Below the pieces are notes generated by a model. The model had not been told where the DNA came from, did not search any database, and saw only the letters and a list, made by a program, of their open reading frames with translations. Positions 7,992-15,600 of a stretch of 64,000 nucleotides of DNA are shown here, in pieces. The DNA is from Candidatus Solirubrobacter pratensis (GTDB taxonomy: Bacteria > Actinomycetota > Thermoleophilia > Solirubrobacterales > Solirubrobacteraceae): contig NZ_AUEK01000006.1 in assembly GCF_000425945.1 (NCBI RefSeq), positions 186,001 through 250,000 of the forward strand. Reading direction: 5' to 3'. Both the position numbers and the translations under genes were made by a program. Every line of letters starts with the position of its first letter. Positions within the stretch are counted from its first letter, which is position 1.

Positions 7992-9304
7992 GCGGCGTAC
8001 TGCTCGCGCGCGTAGTTGGCGAGCCCGCGCTCCTGCAGCGCCTTCACCGGCGCCTGGAACGTGACCTGGACCACGCCGGGGTGGCGGCCGATCTCGATCG
8101 CGCCGGTCACCGTCGCCCGGTTCATGACCTCCGGCACGCTCATCCCGAGCAGCTCGGCGGCCCGCGCCAGGCCGTTGTCGGTGGCCGAGTTGAGGTCCGG
8201 GCCGGTGCCGACGACCGAGACCGGCAGGGTCTCCTCCAGCGCCTCGACGCCGTGGCGGCGGCCCACGGCCAGCGCCCGCAGCCGCTCCTCGTCGGTCAGC
8301 GGGCGGGCGAGGAACGGCAGGTCCTCGGCCACCGGGAACAGCACCGGCCCGTCGATCGGGAGGTCCTTGATCACCTCGACCTCGAGCGTGACGGTGCCGG
8401 AGACGTCCGCCGTGTGGCCGGCGATCTCGCCGTCGCCCTGGAGCGCGTGCATGTCGCCGAGGTAGACGCCGCCGCCGGGGACCTTGACCGGGCAGACGAG
8501 GATCGCGCCGGCGCGGACGGCGTCGATGTCCAGGTGGCCGTCGGTCTTGTGACGCTGGAGCTCCTGGGCGTCGAGCGCGAAGCGGTGCGGCGCGCCGACG
8601 AGGAAGGCGCCGAAGTCGCCGGCGTTGTGGGAGTCGGGGATCGGGGCCGAGGGACTCGTGCCGAGCTGGCCGAGGAACGGCCGCAGGCGCGCCGCCATGC
8701 CGACGATGTCGTGCGGCGCGAACAGCAGGATCGGGTTCTGCGCGGAGTTGTCGGGGAGCTGGGCGTTGCGGGCGGCGTCGCCGGCGATCGCCTCCGCCGC
8801 GTCCTTGCCCACGGTCACGCCGACGGTGTGGGTCGGGTCGAACGCGATCGTGTAGCCGTTCGTGAACGTGAACGGCGTCGCGTCGGCGCCGCAGGCGGCG
8901 CACCGCACCGATTCCGGGCCGATGCCCTCGACACGCGTCTCGGGCCACTCCGCCCCGCAGCCGGCGCAGACGGCCGCGCAGTACGGGTCGCCGTTGAAAC
9001 GGCCCTCCATCGTCTGGTCGTTGCCGGACGCGGTGGCGAGCGAGGTCACCTCGATCGCCTTGATCCGGATCGCGATGGCGTCGCCGACCTCGGCGCCGTC
9101 GACCGCCACGGGCTGCGCAACCTCGTGGCCGCCGCGGATCGACGGCGTGATCATCGGCCCCCAGCACCCGGGCGCGGTGTTGACGACGATGTGGCCGCCG
9201 TCGGCGACGGGGCCCAGCATCGGCACGTCGGGGCCGAGCAGGCCGTCGGTGAACGTGTCGACGAAAACGGTCTGGCGGGCGGTGCGGGTCTCGATCGTGG
9301 CCAT
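7988..9304 (-). CDS. Acetamidase/formamidase family protein with zinc-ribbon insertion
   Basis: A 438-residue member of the FmdA/AmdA family, which hydrolyses short amides such as formamide to ammonia and the acid. Family features include DGGHIVVNTAPGCWGPMITP, VGDAIAIRIKAIEV, the GGVYLGDMHALQGDGEIAGH active-site region and a TVTLEVEVIKD strand. Between about residues 112 and 140 sit two Cys pairs, CAGC and CAAC, which look like a zinc ribbon inserted in the fold. I do not regard it as universal in the family. The gene begins 3 nt downstream of a MoaD-like gene on the same strand, so the two are probably one operon. The true substrate is unknown. Confidence 0.88.
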   Translation of the reverse strand: MATIETRTARQTVFVDTFTDGLLGPDVPMLGPVADGGHIVVNTAPGCWGPMITPSIRGGHEVAQPVAVDGAEVGDAIAIRIKAIEVTSLATASGNDQTMEGRFNGDPYCAAVCAGCGAEWPETRVEGIGPESVRCAACGADATPFTFTNGYTIAFDPTHTVGVTVGKDAAEAIAGDAARNAQLPDNSAQNPILLFAPHDIVGMAARLRPFLGQLGTSPSAPIPDSHNAGDFGAFLVGAPHRFALDAQELQRHKTDGHLDIDAVRAGAILVCPVKVPGGGVYLGDMHALQGDGEIAGHTADVSGTVTLEVEVIKDLPIDGPVLFPVAEDLPFLARPLTDEERLRALAVGRRHGVEALEETLPVSVVGTGPDLNSATDNGLARAAELLGMSVPEVMNRATVTGAIEIGRHPGVVQVTFQAPVKALQERGLANYAREQYAA

Positions 9305-9307
9305 CTC

Positions 9308-9553
9308 TCAGCCTCCGGCAACTGGGATCAGTAGGGCGACTTCGTCGCCGTCGTGCAGCACATCATCGCGCGCGACGTGCGCGCCGTGGACGACCGGCAG
9401 GGCGGACGCCAGCGCGGGGCCGAGCGCGGGCTGCCGGTCGGCGAGGGCGGCGAGCAGATCGGCGACCGTCGCGGCGTCGTGCAGGTCCAGCGACAGCAGC
9501 GGAGCGTCCGCGAAGCGGCTGAGACCCGCACCAAGTCGTACACGGACGCGCAT
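9308..9553 (-). CDS. MoaD/ThiS-like ubiquitin-fold sulfur-carrier protein
   Basis: A small beta-grasp protein of about 81 residues ending in the diagnostic Gly-Gly (LLIPVAGG), the site of adenylation and thiocarboxylation in MoaD/ThiS-type carriers. Other family signs are MRVRVRLGAGLSRF at the start, DAATVADLLAALADRQPAL in the middle and DDVLHDGDEVALLIPVAGG at the end. ATG 9553 is chosen; GTG 9562 would add three residues. It sits directly upstream of the acetamidase gene (3-nt gap) with no molybdopterin or thiamin genes nearby, so its partner and end product cannot be told from context. It diverges from yqgE. Confidence 0.85.
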   Translation of the reverse strand: MRVRVRLGAGLSRFADAPLLSLDLHDAATVADLLAALADRQPALGPALASALPVVHGAHVARDDVLHDGDEVALLIPVAGG

Positions 9554-9571
9554 CGTCGCCACAATAGGTAC

Positions 9572-10123
9572 ATGGCGGAGTCGCTGCGCGGAAAGCTCAT
9601 CCTCGCATCACCGGTCCTGCGCGACCCGAACTTCGTGCGCACGGTGGTGCTGATCGCCGAGCACACCGATGAGGGCGCGATGGGCCTGGTGCTGAACCGC
9701 CCGGCGGCCGCGACGGTCGGCGACGCGGTCCCGGACCTCTCGTGGCTGGCCGGCGACGAGGAACCGGTCTACGTCGGCGGCCCGGTCGCGGAGACGGCGG
9801 TGATCGTGCTCGCGGAGTTCGAGCGCCCGGAGCTCGCGGGCGCGCTCGTCGAGGACGATCTGGGCTTCATCGGGGCGGACGCCGACGACGCCGACCGCCT
9901 GGACGGCGCGATCCGCCGCGCGCGCGTGTTCGCCGGCCACGCGGGCTGGGGACCTGGTCAGCTCGAAGACGAGCTCGGCGAGGAGGCGTGGATCGTGGAG
10001 TCGCCGCTGCGCGAGGAGATCTTCACCGTCGAGCCCGAGGACCTGTGGGCGGCGGTGCTGCGGCGCAAGGGCAACCGCTACGCGCTGCTGGCGACGATGC
10101 CGCTCGATCCGTCAGTGAACTGA
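9572..10123 (+). CDS. YqgE/AlgH family protein (UPF0301)
   Basis: A 183-residue member of the widespread YqgE/AlgH family, whose exact function is not settled. The sequence carries the family signature from the first residues: SLRGKLILASPVLRDPNFVR, the TVVLIAEHTDEGAMGLVLNR strand-turn-helix, the YVGGPV motif and RARVFAGHAGWGPGQLEDEL. The length matches the family. It starts at ATG 9572, is divergent from the MoaD-like gene and convergent with the membrane partner of the ECF sigma factor, sharing a terminator hairpin with it. Confidence 0.9.
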   Translation: MAESLRGKLILASPVLRDPNFVRTVVLIAEHTDEGAMGLVLNRPAAATVGDAVPDLSWLAGDEEPVYVGGPVAETAVIVLAEFERPELAGALVEDDLGFIGADADDADRLDGAIRRARVFAGHAGWGPGQLEDELGEEAWIVESPLREEIFTVEPEDLWAAVLRRKGNRYALLATMPLDPSVN

Positions 10124-10142
10124 GCGTCCGGCTCGCTTCACT
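10114..10142. terminator. Bidirectional terminator-like hairpin
   Basis: An inverted repeat with arms of 12 bases (AGTGAACTGAGC paired with GCTCGCTTCACT; one mismatch and one wobble) and a 5-base loop. It spans the stop codons of yqgE (10121-10123) and of the convergent gene (10138-10140). No T-tract follows, as is usual in GC-rich actinobacteria. Confidence 0.55.
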
Positions 10143-10947
10143 GCGCCGACTCCGCGATCCGCACCGCCGCCGCGCGGGTCAGCGGCCCCTCGACGCGCAG
10201 CAGCTTCCCGGCCTGCTCGACCAGCAGCGTGTGGTCGGCGAGGCGCTGCGGGACGAACGCGCCGCCGCTGGGCGTCGCGTACTGGAAGCCGTGCGGCTCG
10301 CCCGAGATCCAGTACGCGGGCGAGCCGGCGACCGTGAGTATCTGGATGTCGCCGCCGCCGCCGACGAGCTTCTTGAGGATCAGCGTGTCAAGCGTGGCCC
10401 GGAACGTCTGCACGAGCAGCGCGACGCCGGTGACCTTCGACGGCGGGAGGCCTTGGCGCGGCGCGTAGACGAGCGCGACGCCGCGCTGGCCGCCGACGAG
10501 CGGGCCGAGGTAGGCGGCGTCGGGCGCGGGCAGCGAGCGCGGGAACAGCGCGCCCTCCCGCCGCGCGCGGGCGGGCGTGATCGGGATGCCGAGGTCGAGC
10601 GACTCGCCGAGCCGCGAGAGCGGGCCTGGCGTCGCGCTCGGCCGCTCGAGCCGGATCTCGACGCCATGGAGGCCGAGCCAGCGCGACACGGTCGACCGCG
10701 CCGACGGCGAGGCGGCGAGCGTGCCGCCGCCCAGCACGATCAGCGACGCCAGCGCGATCGCCGCGCGCCGGCGCCAGCCACGGAGGCGCCACCGCGCGTG
10801 CCCGCGTCCCGCGCTCGCGCCGCCCACCGCCTCGTCGCCCGGCGCCGCCGGCGAGGCCTCGAGTTGCGCGATCACGGCCGCCGTGAGATCGGGCGTCTCA
10901 GGCCACTCGACCTCCAGCTCCAGCAGCGCCCGCTCGAGCTCGGTCAT
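10138..10947 (-). CDS. Single-pass membrane protein, putative anti-sigma partner of the adjacent ECF sigma factor
   Basis: A 269-residue protein with a short cytosolic N-terminus (MTELERALLELEVEWPETPD), one transmembrane segment (RRRAAIALASLIVLGGGTLA) and an outer domain of about 180 residues. It starts at ATG 10947, which overlaps the sigma factor stop as ATGA, and GGGAGGTGG lies upstream. The topology and the overlap are typical of anti-sigma factors co-expressed with ECF sigma factors. No zinc-binding anti-sigma motif (HxxxCxxC) is present, so the assignment rests on context. The outer part (GVALVYAPRQGLPPSKVTGV, LLVQTFRATLDTLILKKLV) contains no domain I recognise and could be a sensor. 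Confidence 0.6.
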   Translation of the reverse strand: MTELERALLELEVEWPETPDLTAAVIAQLEASPAAPGDEAVGGASAGRGHARWRLRGWRRRAAIALASLIVLGGGTLAASPSARSTVSRWLGLHGVEIRLERPSATPGPLSRLGESLDLGIPITPARARREGALFPRSLPAPDAAYLGPLVGGQRGVALVYAPRQGLPPSKVTGVALLVQTFRATLDTLILKKLVGGGGDIQILTVAGSPAYWISGEPHGFQYATPSGGAFVPQRLADHTLLVEQAGKLLRVEGPLTRAAAVRIAESAQ

Positions 10948-11486
10948 CGCTCCACCTCCCCGCGCATCCGTGCCAGCGCGCGCGACGTGCGCGACTTCAC
11001 CGTCCCCGCGGGCACGCCGAGCGCCGCCGCGGTCTCCGCCTCGGTCAGCTCCAGCAGGTAGCGGCAGCCGAGCACCAGCCGGTCGTCGGCACGCAACCGC
11101 GACAGCGCGCCGAGCAGCGCGCCGCGCGACTCGTGCGCGAGCGCCTCGGACTCCGCCGACCCGCCGGCGTCCTCGTCGCGCGCCGCCCGCAGCTCCAGCT
11201 CCGCGCGCCGGCCCGCCGAGCGGCGCCGGTTGCGCGCCTCGTTGGCCACGATCGTGAGCAGCCACGGCCGCAGCGGCGCGCCCTCGCGGAAGCGCCCCAG
11301 CGCGCGCCACGCCTTGACGAAGCCCTCCTGCGCCGCCTCCTCGGCGTCGGCGGCGTTGCGGGTGATCAGGAGCGCGGTCCGGAATGCGATCTCCTGATGG
11401 GCGCGGACGAGCGCGGCGTACGCGTCGGCGTCGCCGGCCTGGGCGCGGGCGAGAAGCTCGCCCTCCGTCTGCGCTCGAGCCACCAC
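10944..11486 (-). CDS. ECF-type RNA polymerase sigma factor
   Basis: A sigma-70 family factor of 180 residues with the two ECF domains. Region 2 runs from about residue 20 to 88 (YAALVRAHQEIAFRTALLIT, the AADAEEAAQEGFVKAWRALG core and RPWLLTIVANEARNRRR). Region 4 spans about 125-175 (LRADDRLVLGCRYLLELTEA, ETAAALGVPAGTVKSRTSRA helix-turn-helix). It starts at GTG 11486 preceded by AGAAGG. The stop overlaps the next gene, which encodes a membrane protein that probably holds it inactive. Its target promoters cannot be read from this window, although the divergent gene at 11638 is a candidate. Confidence 0.92.
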   Translation of the reverse strand: MVARAQTEGELLARAQAGDADAYAALVRAHQEIAFRTALLITRNAADAEEAAQEGFVKAWRALGRFREGAPLRPWLLTIVANEARNRRRSAGRRAELELRAARDEDAGGSAESEALAHESRGALLGALSRLRADDRLVLGCRYLLELTEAETAAALGVPAGTVKSRTSRALARMRGEVER

Positions 11487-11637
11487 CTTCTCTTACAGCA
11501 GCGGACGCCGTCAGGTTCCAGCCGGCGATGCCGGCCGTCGACGCGGAGTTCGCTCCTTCCACTCTCCCGAAACATTCATGTAAGGTCACCGCTGATCCGT
11601 TGGTTTGCGGATGGCAATCAATGTTGGAGGGGCTTCT

Positions 11638-13335
11638 ATGCGGCGACTGCTGCTCAGTTTGCTGTGTCCTATGGCGCTCTGCGCCCTGACACCGGCCACG
11701 ACGCTCGCGGCGACCCTGCCTCCGCAGGATCGCGATTGGTGCGGTCAGGTCGCGCCGACTACGAGCTGGTCGGTCAAGAACGTGGACGTCCTCTGCCGGA
11801 TCGACACCGTGCGGCACACGTGGAACGCGGACGGCACGCTCGCCACCGATCCGTCCACGCCGTCGGGTTACCGGGAGACCCTCACCCAGGCGATCTCGAT
11901 CAACTTCATCGACTACGGCAATCCGCGGCCCGATCAGCCCGCGGGCGCGGCGACGCGCGACGTGATGTTCGTCGCGGGTCGCTTCGGCCTGAAGTCCTTC
12001 GACGTCACCAACCCGAAGAAGCCGAAGCTCCTCGACTGGCTCGGGGACGGGGTCGACGATCCGTTCCTCGAGGACGGCAACCCGGGCAACGGGGCGCAGG
12101 CGCCACGGCGGGGGACGATCGACGACATGTGGGAGAACGAGGACATGGACGTCGACAAGGACCGGAAGCTCGTCTTTCTGTCCCGCGACCCGCGCGCCTA
12201 CGGCGGGAGCACGGGCAATCCCGCGTCGCGGTCTGGCGTCTACGTGATCGACGTCCGCAACCCTGAGAACCTCGACCCGATCAGCTTCGCGGAGACGCCC
12301 ACCGGACACACGACGACCTGCGTCAATGACTGCAAGTGGGTGTGGACCGGCGGCCCCGCGCCGAACACCGACCAGCAGGTGCAAGGGTGGGCGGGGCGGC
12401 CGATCTTCGTGACCGACATGCGCGATCCTCGCCACCCGAAGGTCAACCCGGTCCCGATCGACACCGCCCGCAACGACGGCGTCACCGACTACGCCCACGA
12501 CGTCCAGGTGGACGACTCGGGGGTCGCGTGGGTCTCGGGCCGCGGCGGCGTGCGCGGCTACTGGACGAAGGGGCGCCACTTCGATCCGGTGCTCGGCACC
12601 GGCCGCGTCGCCACGGCGGACGATCCCGTGCCGTATGCCGGCGGCGGCATCGAGGAGAACGTCTTTCCGCCCCGCACATCGTCGCGGTTCATCCACAATG
12701 CCGAGCGTCCGTCCGGGGACGACGCGCCCGATCCGAGCTACGGCGATCTGATCTACGCGACCGAGGAGGAGTTCGCGGGCGGAGCGTTCCCGAACGGCTG
12801 CGCCAACGACGGGCCGCTCTTCATCGCTTCGCTGAACGGGAGCTACGGCGGTGAGGCGTGGCGCTCGACTCCCGACGACAAGTTCCGCCTGAAGACGGTC
12901 GCCACCTGGCACCCGTTCGGCAAGGAGGGCTCGTCCACCACGACGGACTGCTCCGCCCACTACTTCGAGATCAAGGACCGCGTCCTCTCGATGTCGTTCT
13001 ACAGCCAGGGATCGCGGTTCCTCGACATCACCAACCCGACGAATCCGACCGAGATCGCCTACTTCCGTCCCGGCACCGGCACGTGGGCGACGTATCCCCA
13101 CAAGGGCTACTACTACTCGGCCGACCGCAACGGCGTCTACATCCTCGAGCTGAACGTCAAGGCCGGCCAGCTCCGCCGGCCGGTCGACACCGCCCCGCTG
13201 CGGGCGGCCGTCGCGGCCGACGCGAACGGCCCGCTCTCGCCGGTCACGTTCGCGGCTCCCGACCCCGCGCAGGAGGCCAGTGCGGCGCTCGAACGGCCGG
13301 TCGGCGGCGTCTGCAGCCTGCCGCTCTACGAGTAG
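11638..13335 (+). CDS. Secreted LVIVD-repeat-type beta-propeller-like protein (copy 1)
   Basis: A 565-residue exported protein with signal peptide RRLLLSLLCPMALCALTPAT. It is built from repeats in the style of LVIVD proteins, where a sentence such as VMFVAGRFGLKSFDVTNPKK recurs (YVIDVRNPENLDPISFAE, IFVTDMRDPRHPKVNPV, RFLDITNPTNPTEIAYF). This suggests a beta-propeller. Function is unknown. It is a divergent paralogue of the protein at 46787: both share GHT-T-C-DC followed by a W, RKLVF-SRD, and DCSAH-F at matching positions. ATG 11638 has GGAGGGG upstream. The divergent ECF sigma gene suggests possible sigma-dependent expression. A strong hairpin follows the stop. Confidence 0.75.
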   Translation: MRRLLLSLLCPMALCALTPATTLAATLPPQDRDWCGQVAPTTSWSVKNVDVLCRIDTVRHTWNADGTLATDPSTPSGYRETLTQAISINFIDYGNPRPDQPAGAATRDVMFVAGRFGLKSFDVTNPKKPKLLDWLGDGVDDPFLEDGNPGNGAQAPRRGTIDDMWENEDMDVDKDRKLVFLSRDPRAYGGSTGNPASRSGVYVIDVRNPENLDPISFAETPTGHTTTCVNDCKWVWTGGPAPNTDQQVQGWAGRPIFVTDMRDPRHPKVNPVPIDTARNDGVTDYAHDVQVDDSGVAWVSGRGGVRGYWTKGRHFDPVLGTGRVATADDPVPYAGGGIEENVFPPRTSSRFIHNAERPSGDDAPDPSYGDLIYATEEEFAGGAFPNGCANDGPLFIASLNGSYGGEAWRSTPDDKFRLKTVATWHPFGKEGSSTTTDCSAHYFEIKDRVLSMSFYSQGSRFLDITNPTNPTEIAYFRPGTGTWATYPHKGYYYSADRNGVYILELNVKAGQLRRPVDTAPLRAAVAADANGPLSPVTFAAPDPAQEASAALERPVGGVCSLPLYE

Positions 13336-13350
13336 CCGGACCCGTTCCCC

Positions 13351-13376
13351 GAGGCGCCGGCTTGGACCGGCGCTTC
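13351..13376 (+). terminator. Terminator-like hairpin after the LVIVD-type gene
   Basis: A 10-bp stem (GAGGCGCCGG with CCGGCGCTTC, one G-T pair) with a 6-base loop lies 15 nt after the stop codon of the upstream gene. There is no T-run. The rest of the gap to 13506 contains no gene or site I can support. Confidence 0.55.
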
Positions 13377-13506
13377 GTGGCCGCGGCCGCGCGAGGTGGC
13401 CGACGCGATGCGCGGCGCGGTAGCTGAGATCGAGGCGCGAGGGTCGACGAGGATGTCGTCGATGCGGACGTCGCTGCGGCGGACGTCCGCCGGCGGGGAG
13501 CGGCGG

Positions 13507-14190
13507 TCAGTCGCGCAGGCGGTAGCCGGCGCCGCGCACCGTCTCGAGCTGCGAGACGCCGAACGGACGGTCGATCTTGTCGCGCAGGTAGCGGACGTAG
13601 ACGTCGACGATGTTCGAGCGGTTCTCGTAGTCGTAGTCCCAGGCGTGCTCGAGCAGCTGGTAGCGCGAGAGCACCTCGCCCGGGTGGCGCATGAAGGTCT
13701 CCAGGAGCTGGAACTCCTTGGCGGAGAGGTTCACCTCGTGGTCGCCGCGCCAGACGCGCCGCGACGCGGGATCCAGCCGCAGGTCGCCGACCTCGAGCAC
13801 CGCGGGGCGCTCGACCGGCCCGCGACGGGCCAGGGCGCGCAGACGCGCGAGCAGCTCGGCGAAGGAGAAGGGCTTGGCGAGATAATCGTCGGCGCCGCCG
13901 TCGAGGCCGGCGACGCGGTCCTCGACCGAGTCGCGCGCGGTGAGCATGATGACGGGCGACCAGACGCCCTCCTCACGCAGCCGCTTGCACGTCTCGAAGC
14001 CGTCGATGCCGGGGAGCATGACGTCCAGCACGATCGCGTCGTAGCCGGTCGAATTGGCCATCCACAGCGCGTCCTCGCCCTTGATGGCGACGTCGGCTGC
14101 AAGCCCCTCCGAGCGCAGGCCGCGCCGGATCAGGCTTGCCATCTTGATCTCGTCCTCGACCACAAGCACTCTCATAGAAATCAGCTTCAT
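13507..14190 (-). CDS. OmpR/PhoB-family response regulator
   Basis: A 227-residue two-component response regulator. The receiver domain occupies residues 6-120, with acidic pair VVEDE, phospho-acceptor Asp56 in DAIVLDVMLPGIDG, Thr in IMLTARDS and Lys in YLAKPFSFAEL. The winged-helix DNA-binding domain (about 130-227) has the family ends VNLSAKEFQLLETFMRHPGE and VRYLRDKIDRPFGVSQLETV followed by RGAGYRLRD. ATG 14190 is used; an in-frame ATG at 14175 (MRVLVVEDE) would remove five residues. It follows the histidine kinase gene on the same strand with a 52-nt gap that holds repeats which could form its own promoter or operator. The signal is unknown. Confidence 0.93.
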   Translation of the reverse strand: MKLISMRVLVVEDEIKMASLIRRGLRSEGLAADVAIKGEDALWMANSTGYDAIVLDVMLPGIDGFETCKRLREEGVWSPVIMLTARDSVEDRVAGLDGGADDYLAKPFSFAELLARLRALARRGPVERPAVLEVGDLRLDPASRRVWRGDHEVNLSAKEFQLLETFMRHPGEVLSRYQLLEHAWDYDYENRSNIVDVYVRYLRDKIDRPFGVSQLETVRGAGYRLRD

Positions 14191-14218
14191 CGCCGGCGAT
14201 GAGCCGCAGATGAGACAC

Positions 14219-14248
14219 TCTCATCTTTCTCATGAGTGATTCTCATGA
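14219..14248 (-). promoter_or_regulatory. Direct repeats TCATGAGA between kinase and regulator genes
   Basis: On the minus strand the octamer TCATGAGA occurs at 14248-14241 and again at 14235-14228 (13-bp period). Partial copies ATGAGA lie at 14224-14219 and over the regulator's second ATG. OmpR-family proteins bind direct repeats of about 10-11 bp, so this may be a site for the regulator itself. It overlaps the kinase stop codon. Function is inference only. Confidence 0.35.
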
Positions 14249-15571
14249 AGGGATCGCGATCCACACGTCGGCGCCGGGTTCGAGGTTCTCGGCGTGCGCG
14301 CTGCCGCCGTGCGCGGCGGCGATCGCGGACGCGATCGCGAGCCCCAGCCCCGTCCCTCCGCGGGTGCGCGCCTCGTCCGCGCGCGTGAAGCGCTCGAACG
14401 CGCGCGGGAGGAAGGCGGGCGGGAAGCCGTGCCCCTGATCGCGCACGTGGATCTCCACCGTGCCGTTGCTCGCGGTCGCGCTCAGCTCGACCGCACCTTC
14501 GCCATAGCTCAGCGCGTTGTCGACGAGGTTCGCGAGCGCCTGCTCGAGCCGCGCCGGGTCCGCGCGCACGATCACGCCGGGGGACGGGTCCGGGCGCAGC
14601 GGCCGGCCCTCGACCCGCGCGCGCGTCTGGAAACGGCCGGCGACGCGCGCGAGCACCTCGCCGGCGGCGAGGTCCTCGATCCGGACCGGCAGCCGCCCCT
14701 GGTCGGAGCGCGCGATCACGAGCAGGTCCTCGGCGAGGTTCGACAGCCGTTCCGTCTCCTCCGCCGCCGAGCGCAGCGCCTCCTCGAGCTCGATGCGCGT
14801 GTGCTCGCCGCGCAACGCCAGCTCGAGCTCGGTGCGCAGGATCGCCAGCGGCGTGCGCAGCTCGTGCGACGCGTCGGAGACGAACGCGCGCTCGCGCGAG
14901 AACGCGGCCTCCAGGCGCGAGAGCATCTCGTTCAGCGTGCGCCCGAGGCGCCCGATCTCGTCGTTGGCGAGCGGCACCGGCAGGCGCTCCCCGGTCTCCG
15001 CGGCGCTGACCGCGGCGGCGCGTCTTCGCATCCGCTCGACGGGCCGCAGCGCGGCCGCCGCCAGCGTGTAGCCGACGAGCGACGCGATCAGCAGCGCGAG
15101 CGGGCCGCCGATCAGCAGCAGCGCGCGCAGCGAGTCCAGCGCCTTCTCGCGCTGAGCCAGCGGCTCGCCGACGACGACGACGAACGGCGCGGCCGGCCGC
15201 GCATACATGCGCAGTTGCGTCGTGCGGACCCGGCGCTCGGCGATCAGCGGGCGGCGCGACGCCTCGCGCAGCTGCGCCGGCGAGAGCAGCGGCGTCTCGC
15301 CGGCGCCCACCGTGGTGGCGGTCAGCCTGCCCTCCCGGAGCACCTGCGCGAACGCCTCGCCGCTGCGCTCCAGCCGGACGTTGCCGGTGCCGCCGGTCGC
15401 GATCGCGACCGCCGCCTGGTCGCCCGCGCGCGCCTCGAGCCCATCGTCGATCGTCGAGTCGAGATTCTCGGCGACGAGCAGGCTCAGCGCGATCCCCGCA
15501 GCCGCGAGCAGGATGGCCATCACGCCCGTGAACGCGAGCGTGAGCTTGAGTCGCAGAGGGATCCTGCGCAT
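14243..15571 (-). CDS. Membrane sensor histidine kinase
   Basis: A 442-residue HAMP-type sensor kinase. Two transmembrane helices (about residues 10-33 and 148-172) enclose an extracellular sensor region of roughly 110 residues with no recognised fold. HAMP follows (ALRPVERMRRRAAAV, EIGRLGRTLNEML). The HisKA phospho-acceptor is His236 in SDASHELRTPLAILRTELE. The ATP-binding domain shows the N box (ANLVDNALSYG), G1 (VRDQGHGFPP), F box (FERFTRADE) and G2 (GGTGLGLAIASAIAAAHGG). It lies upstream of the response regulator on the same strand, so they form a pair. All catalytic motifs are intact. Confidence 0.93.
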   Translation of the reverse strand: MRRIPLRLKLTLAFTGVMAILLAAAGIALSLLVAENLDSTIDDGLEARAGDQAAVAIATGGTGNVRLERSGEAFAQVLREGRLTATTVGAGETPLLSPAQLREASRRPLIAERRVRTTQLRMYARPAAPFVVVVGEPLAQREKALDSLRALLLIGGPLALLIASLVGYTLAAAALRPVERMRRRAAAVSAAETGERLPVPLANDEIGRLGRTLNEMLSRLEAAFSRERAFVSDASHELRTPLAILRTELELALRGEHTRIELEEALRSAAEETERLSNLAEDLLVIARSDQGRLPVRIEDLAAGEVLARVAGRFQTRARVEGRPLRPDPSPGVIVRADPARLEQALANLVDNALSYGEGAVELSATASNGTVEIHVRDQGHGFPPAFLPRAFERFTRADEARTRGGTGLGLAIASAIAAAHGGSAHAENLEPGADVWIAIPS

Positions 15572-15600
15572 GTCCCTCTACCTCATAGCGGGTCGGCGGT

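Noticed and set aside
6441..9167. Long open frame of 908 codons on the minus strand
   Set aside because: Arg/Gly/Ala-rich low-complexity translation lying antisense to the HExxH gene and out of frame with the acetamidase; a GC-bias artefact.
10138..13101. Single 987-codon frame covering the sigma partner
   Set aside because: Only the last 269 codons encode a sensible protein starting at ATG 10947; the rest is antisense shadow of other genes.
13377..13506. Possible short gene (MADAMRGAVAEIEARG...) before the response regulator
   Set aside because: No ribosome site, no recognisable product, and its frame continues as antisense of the regulator gene.
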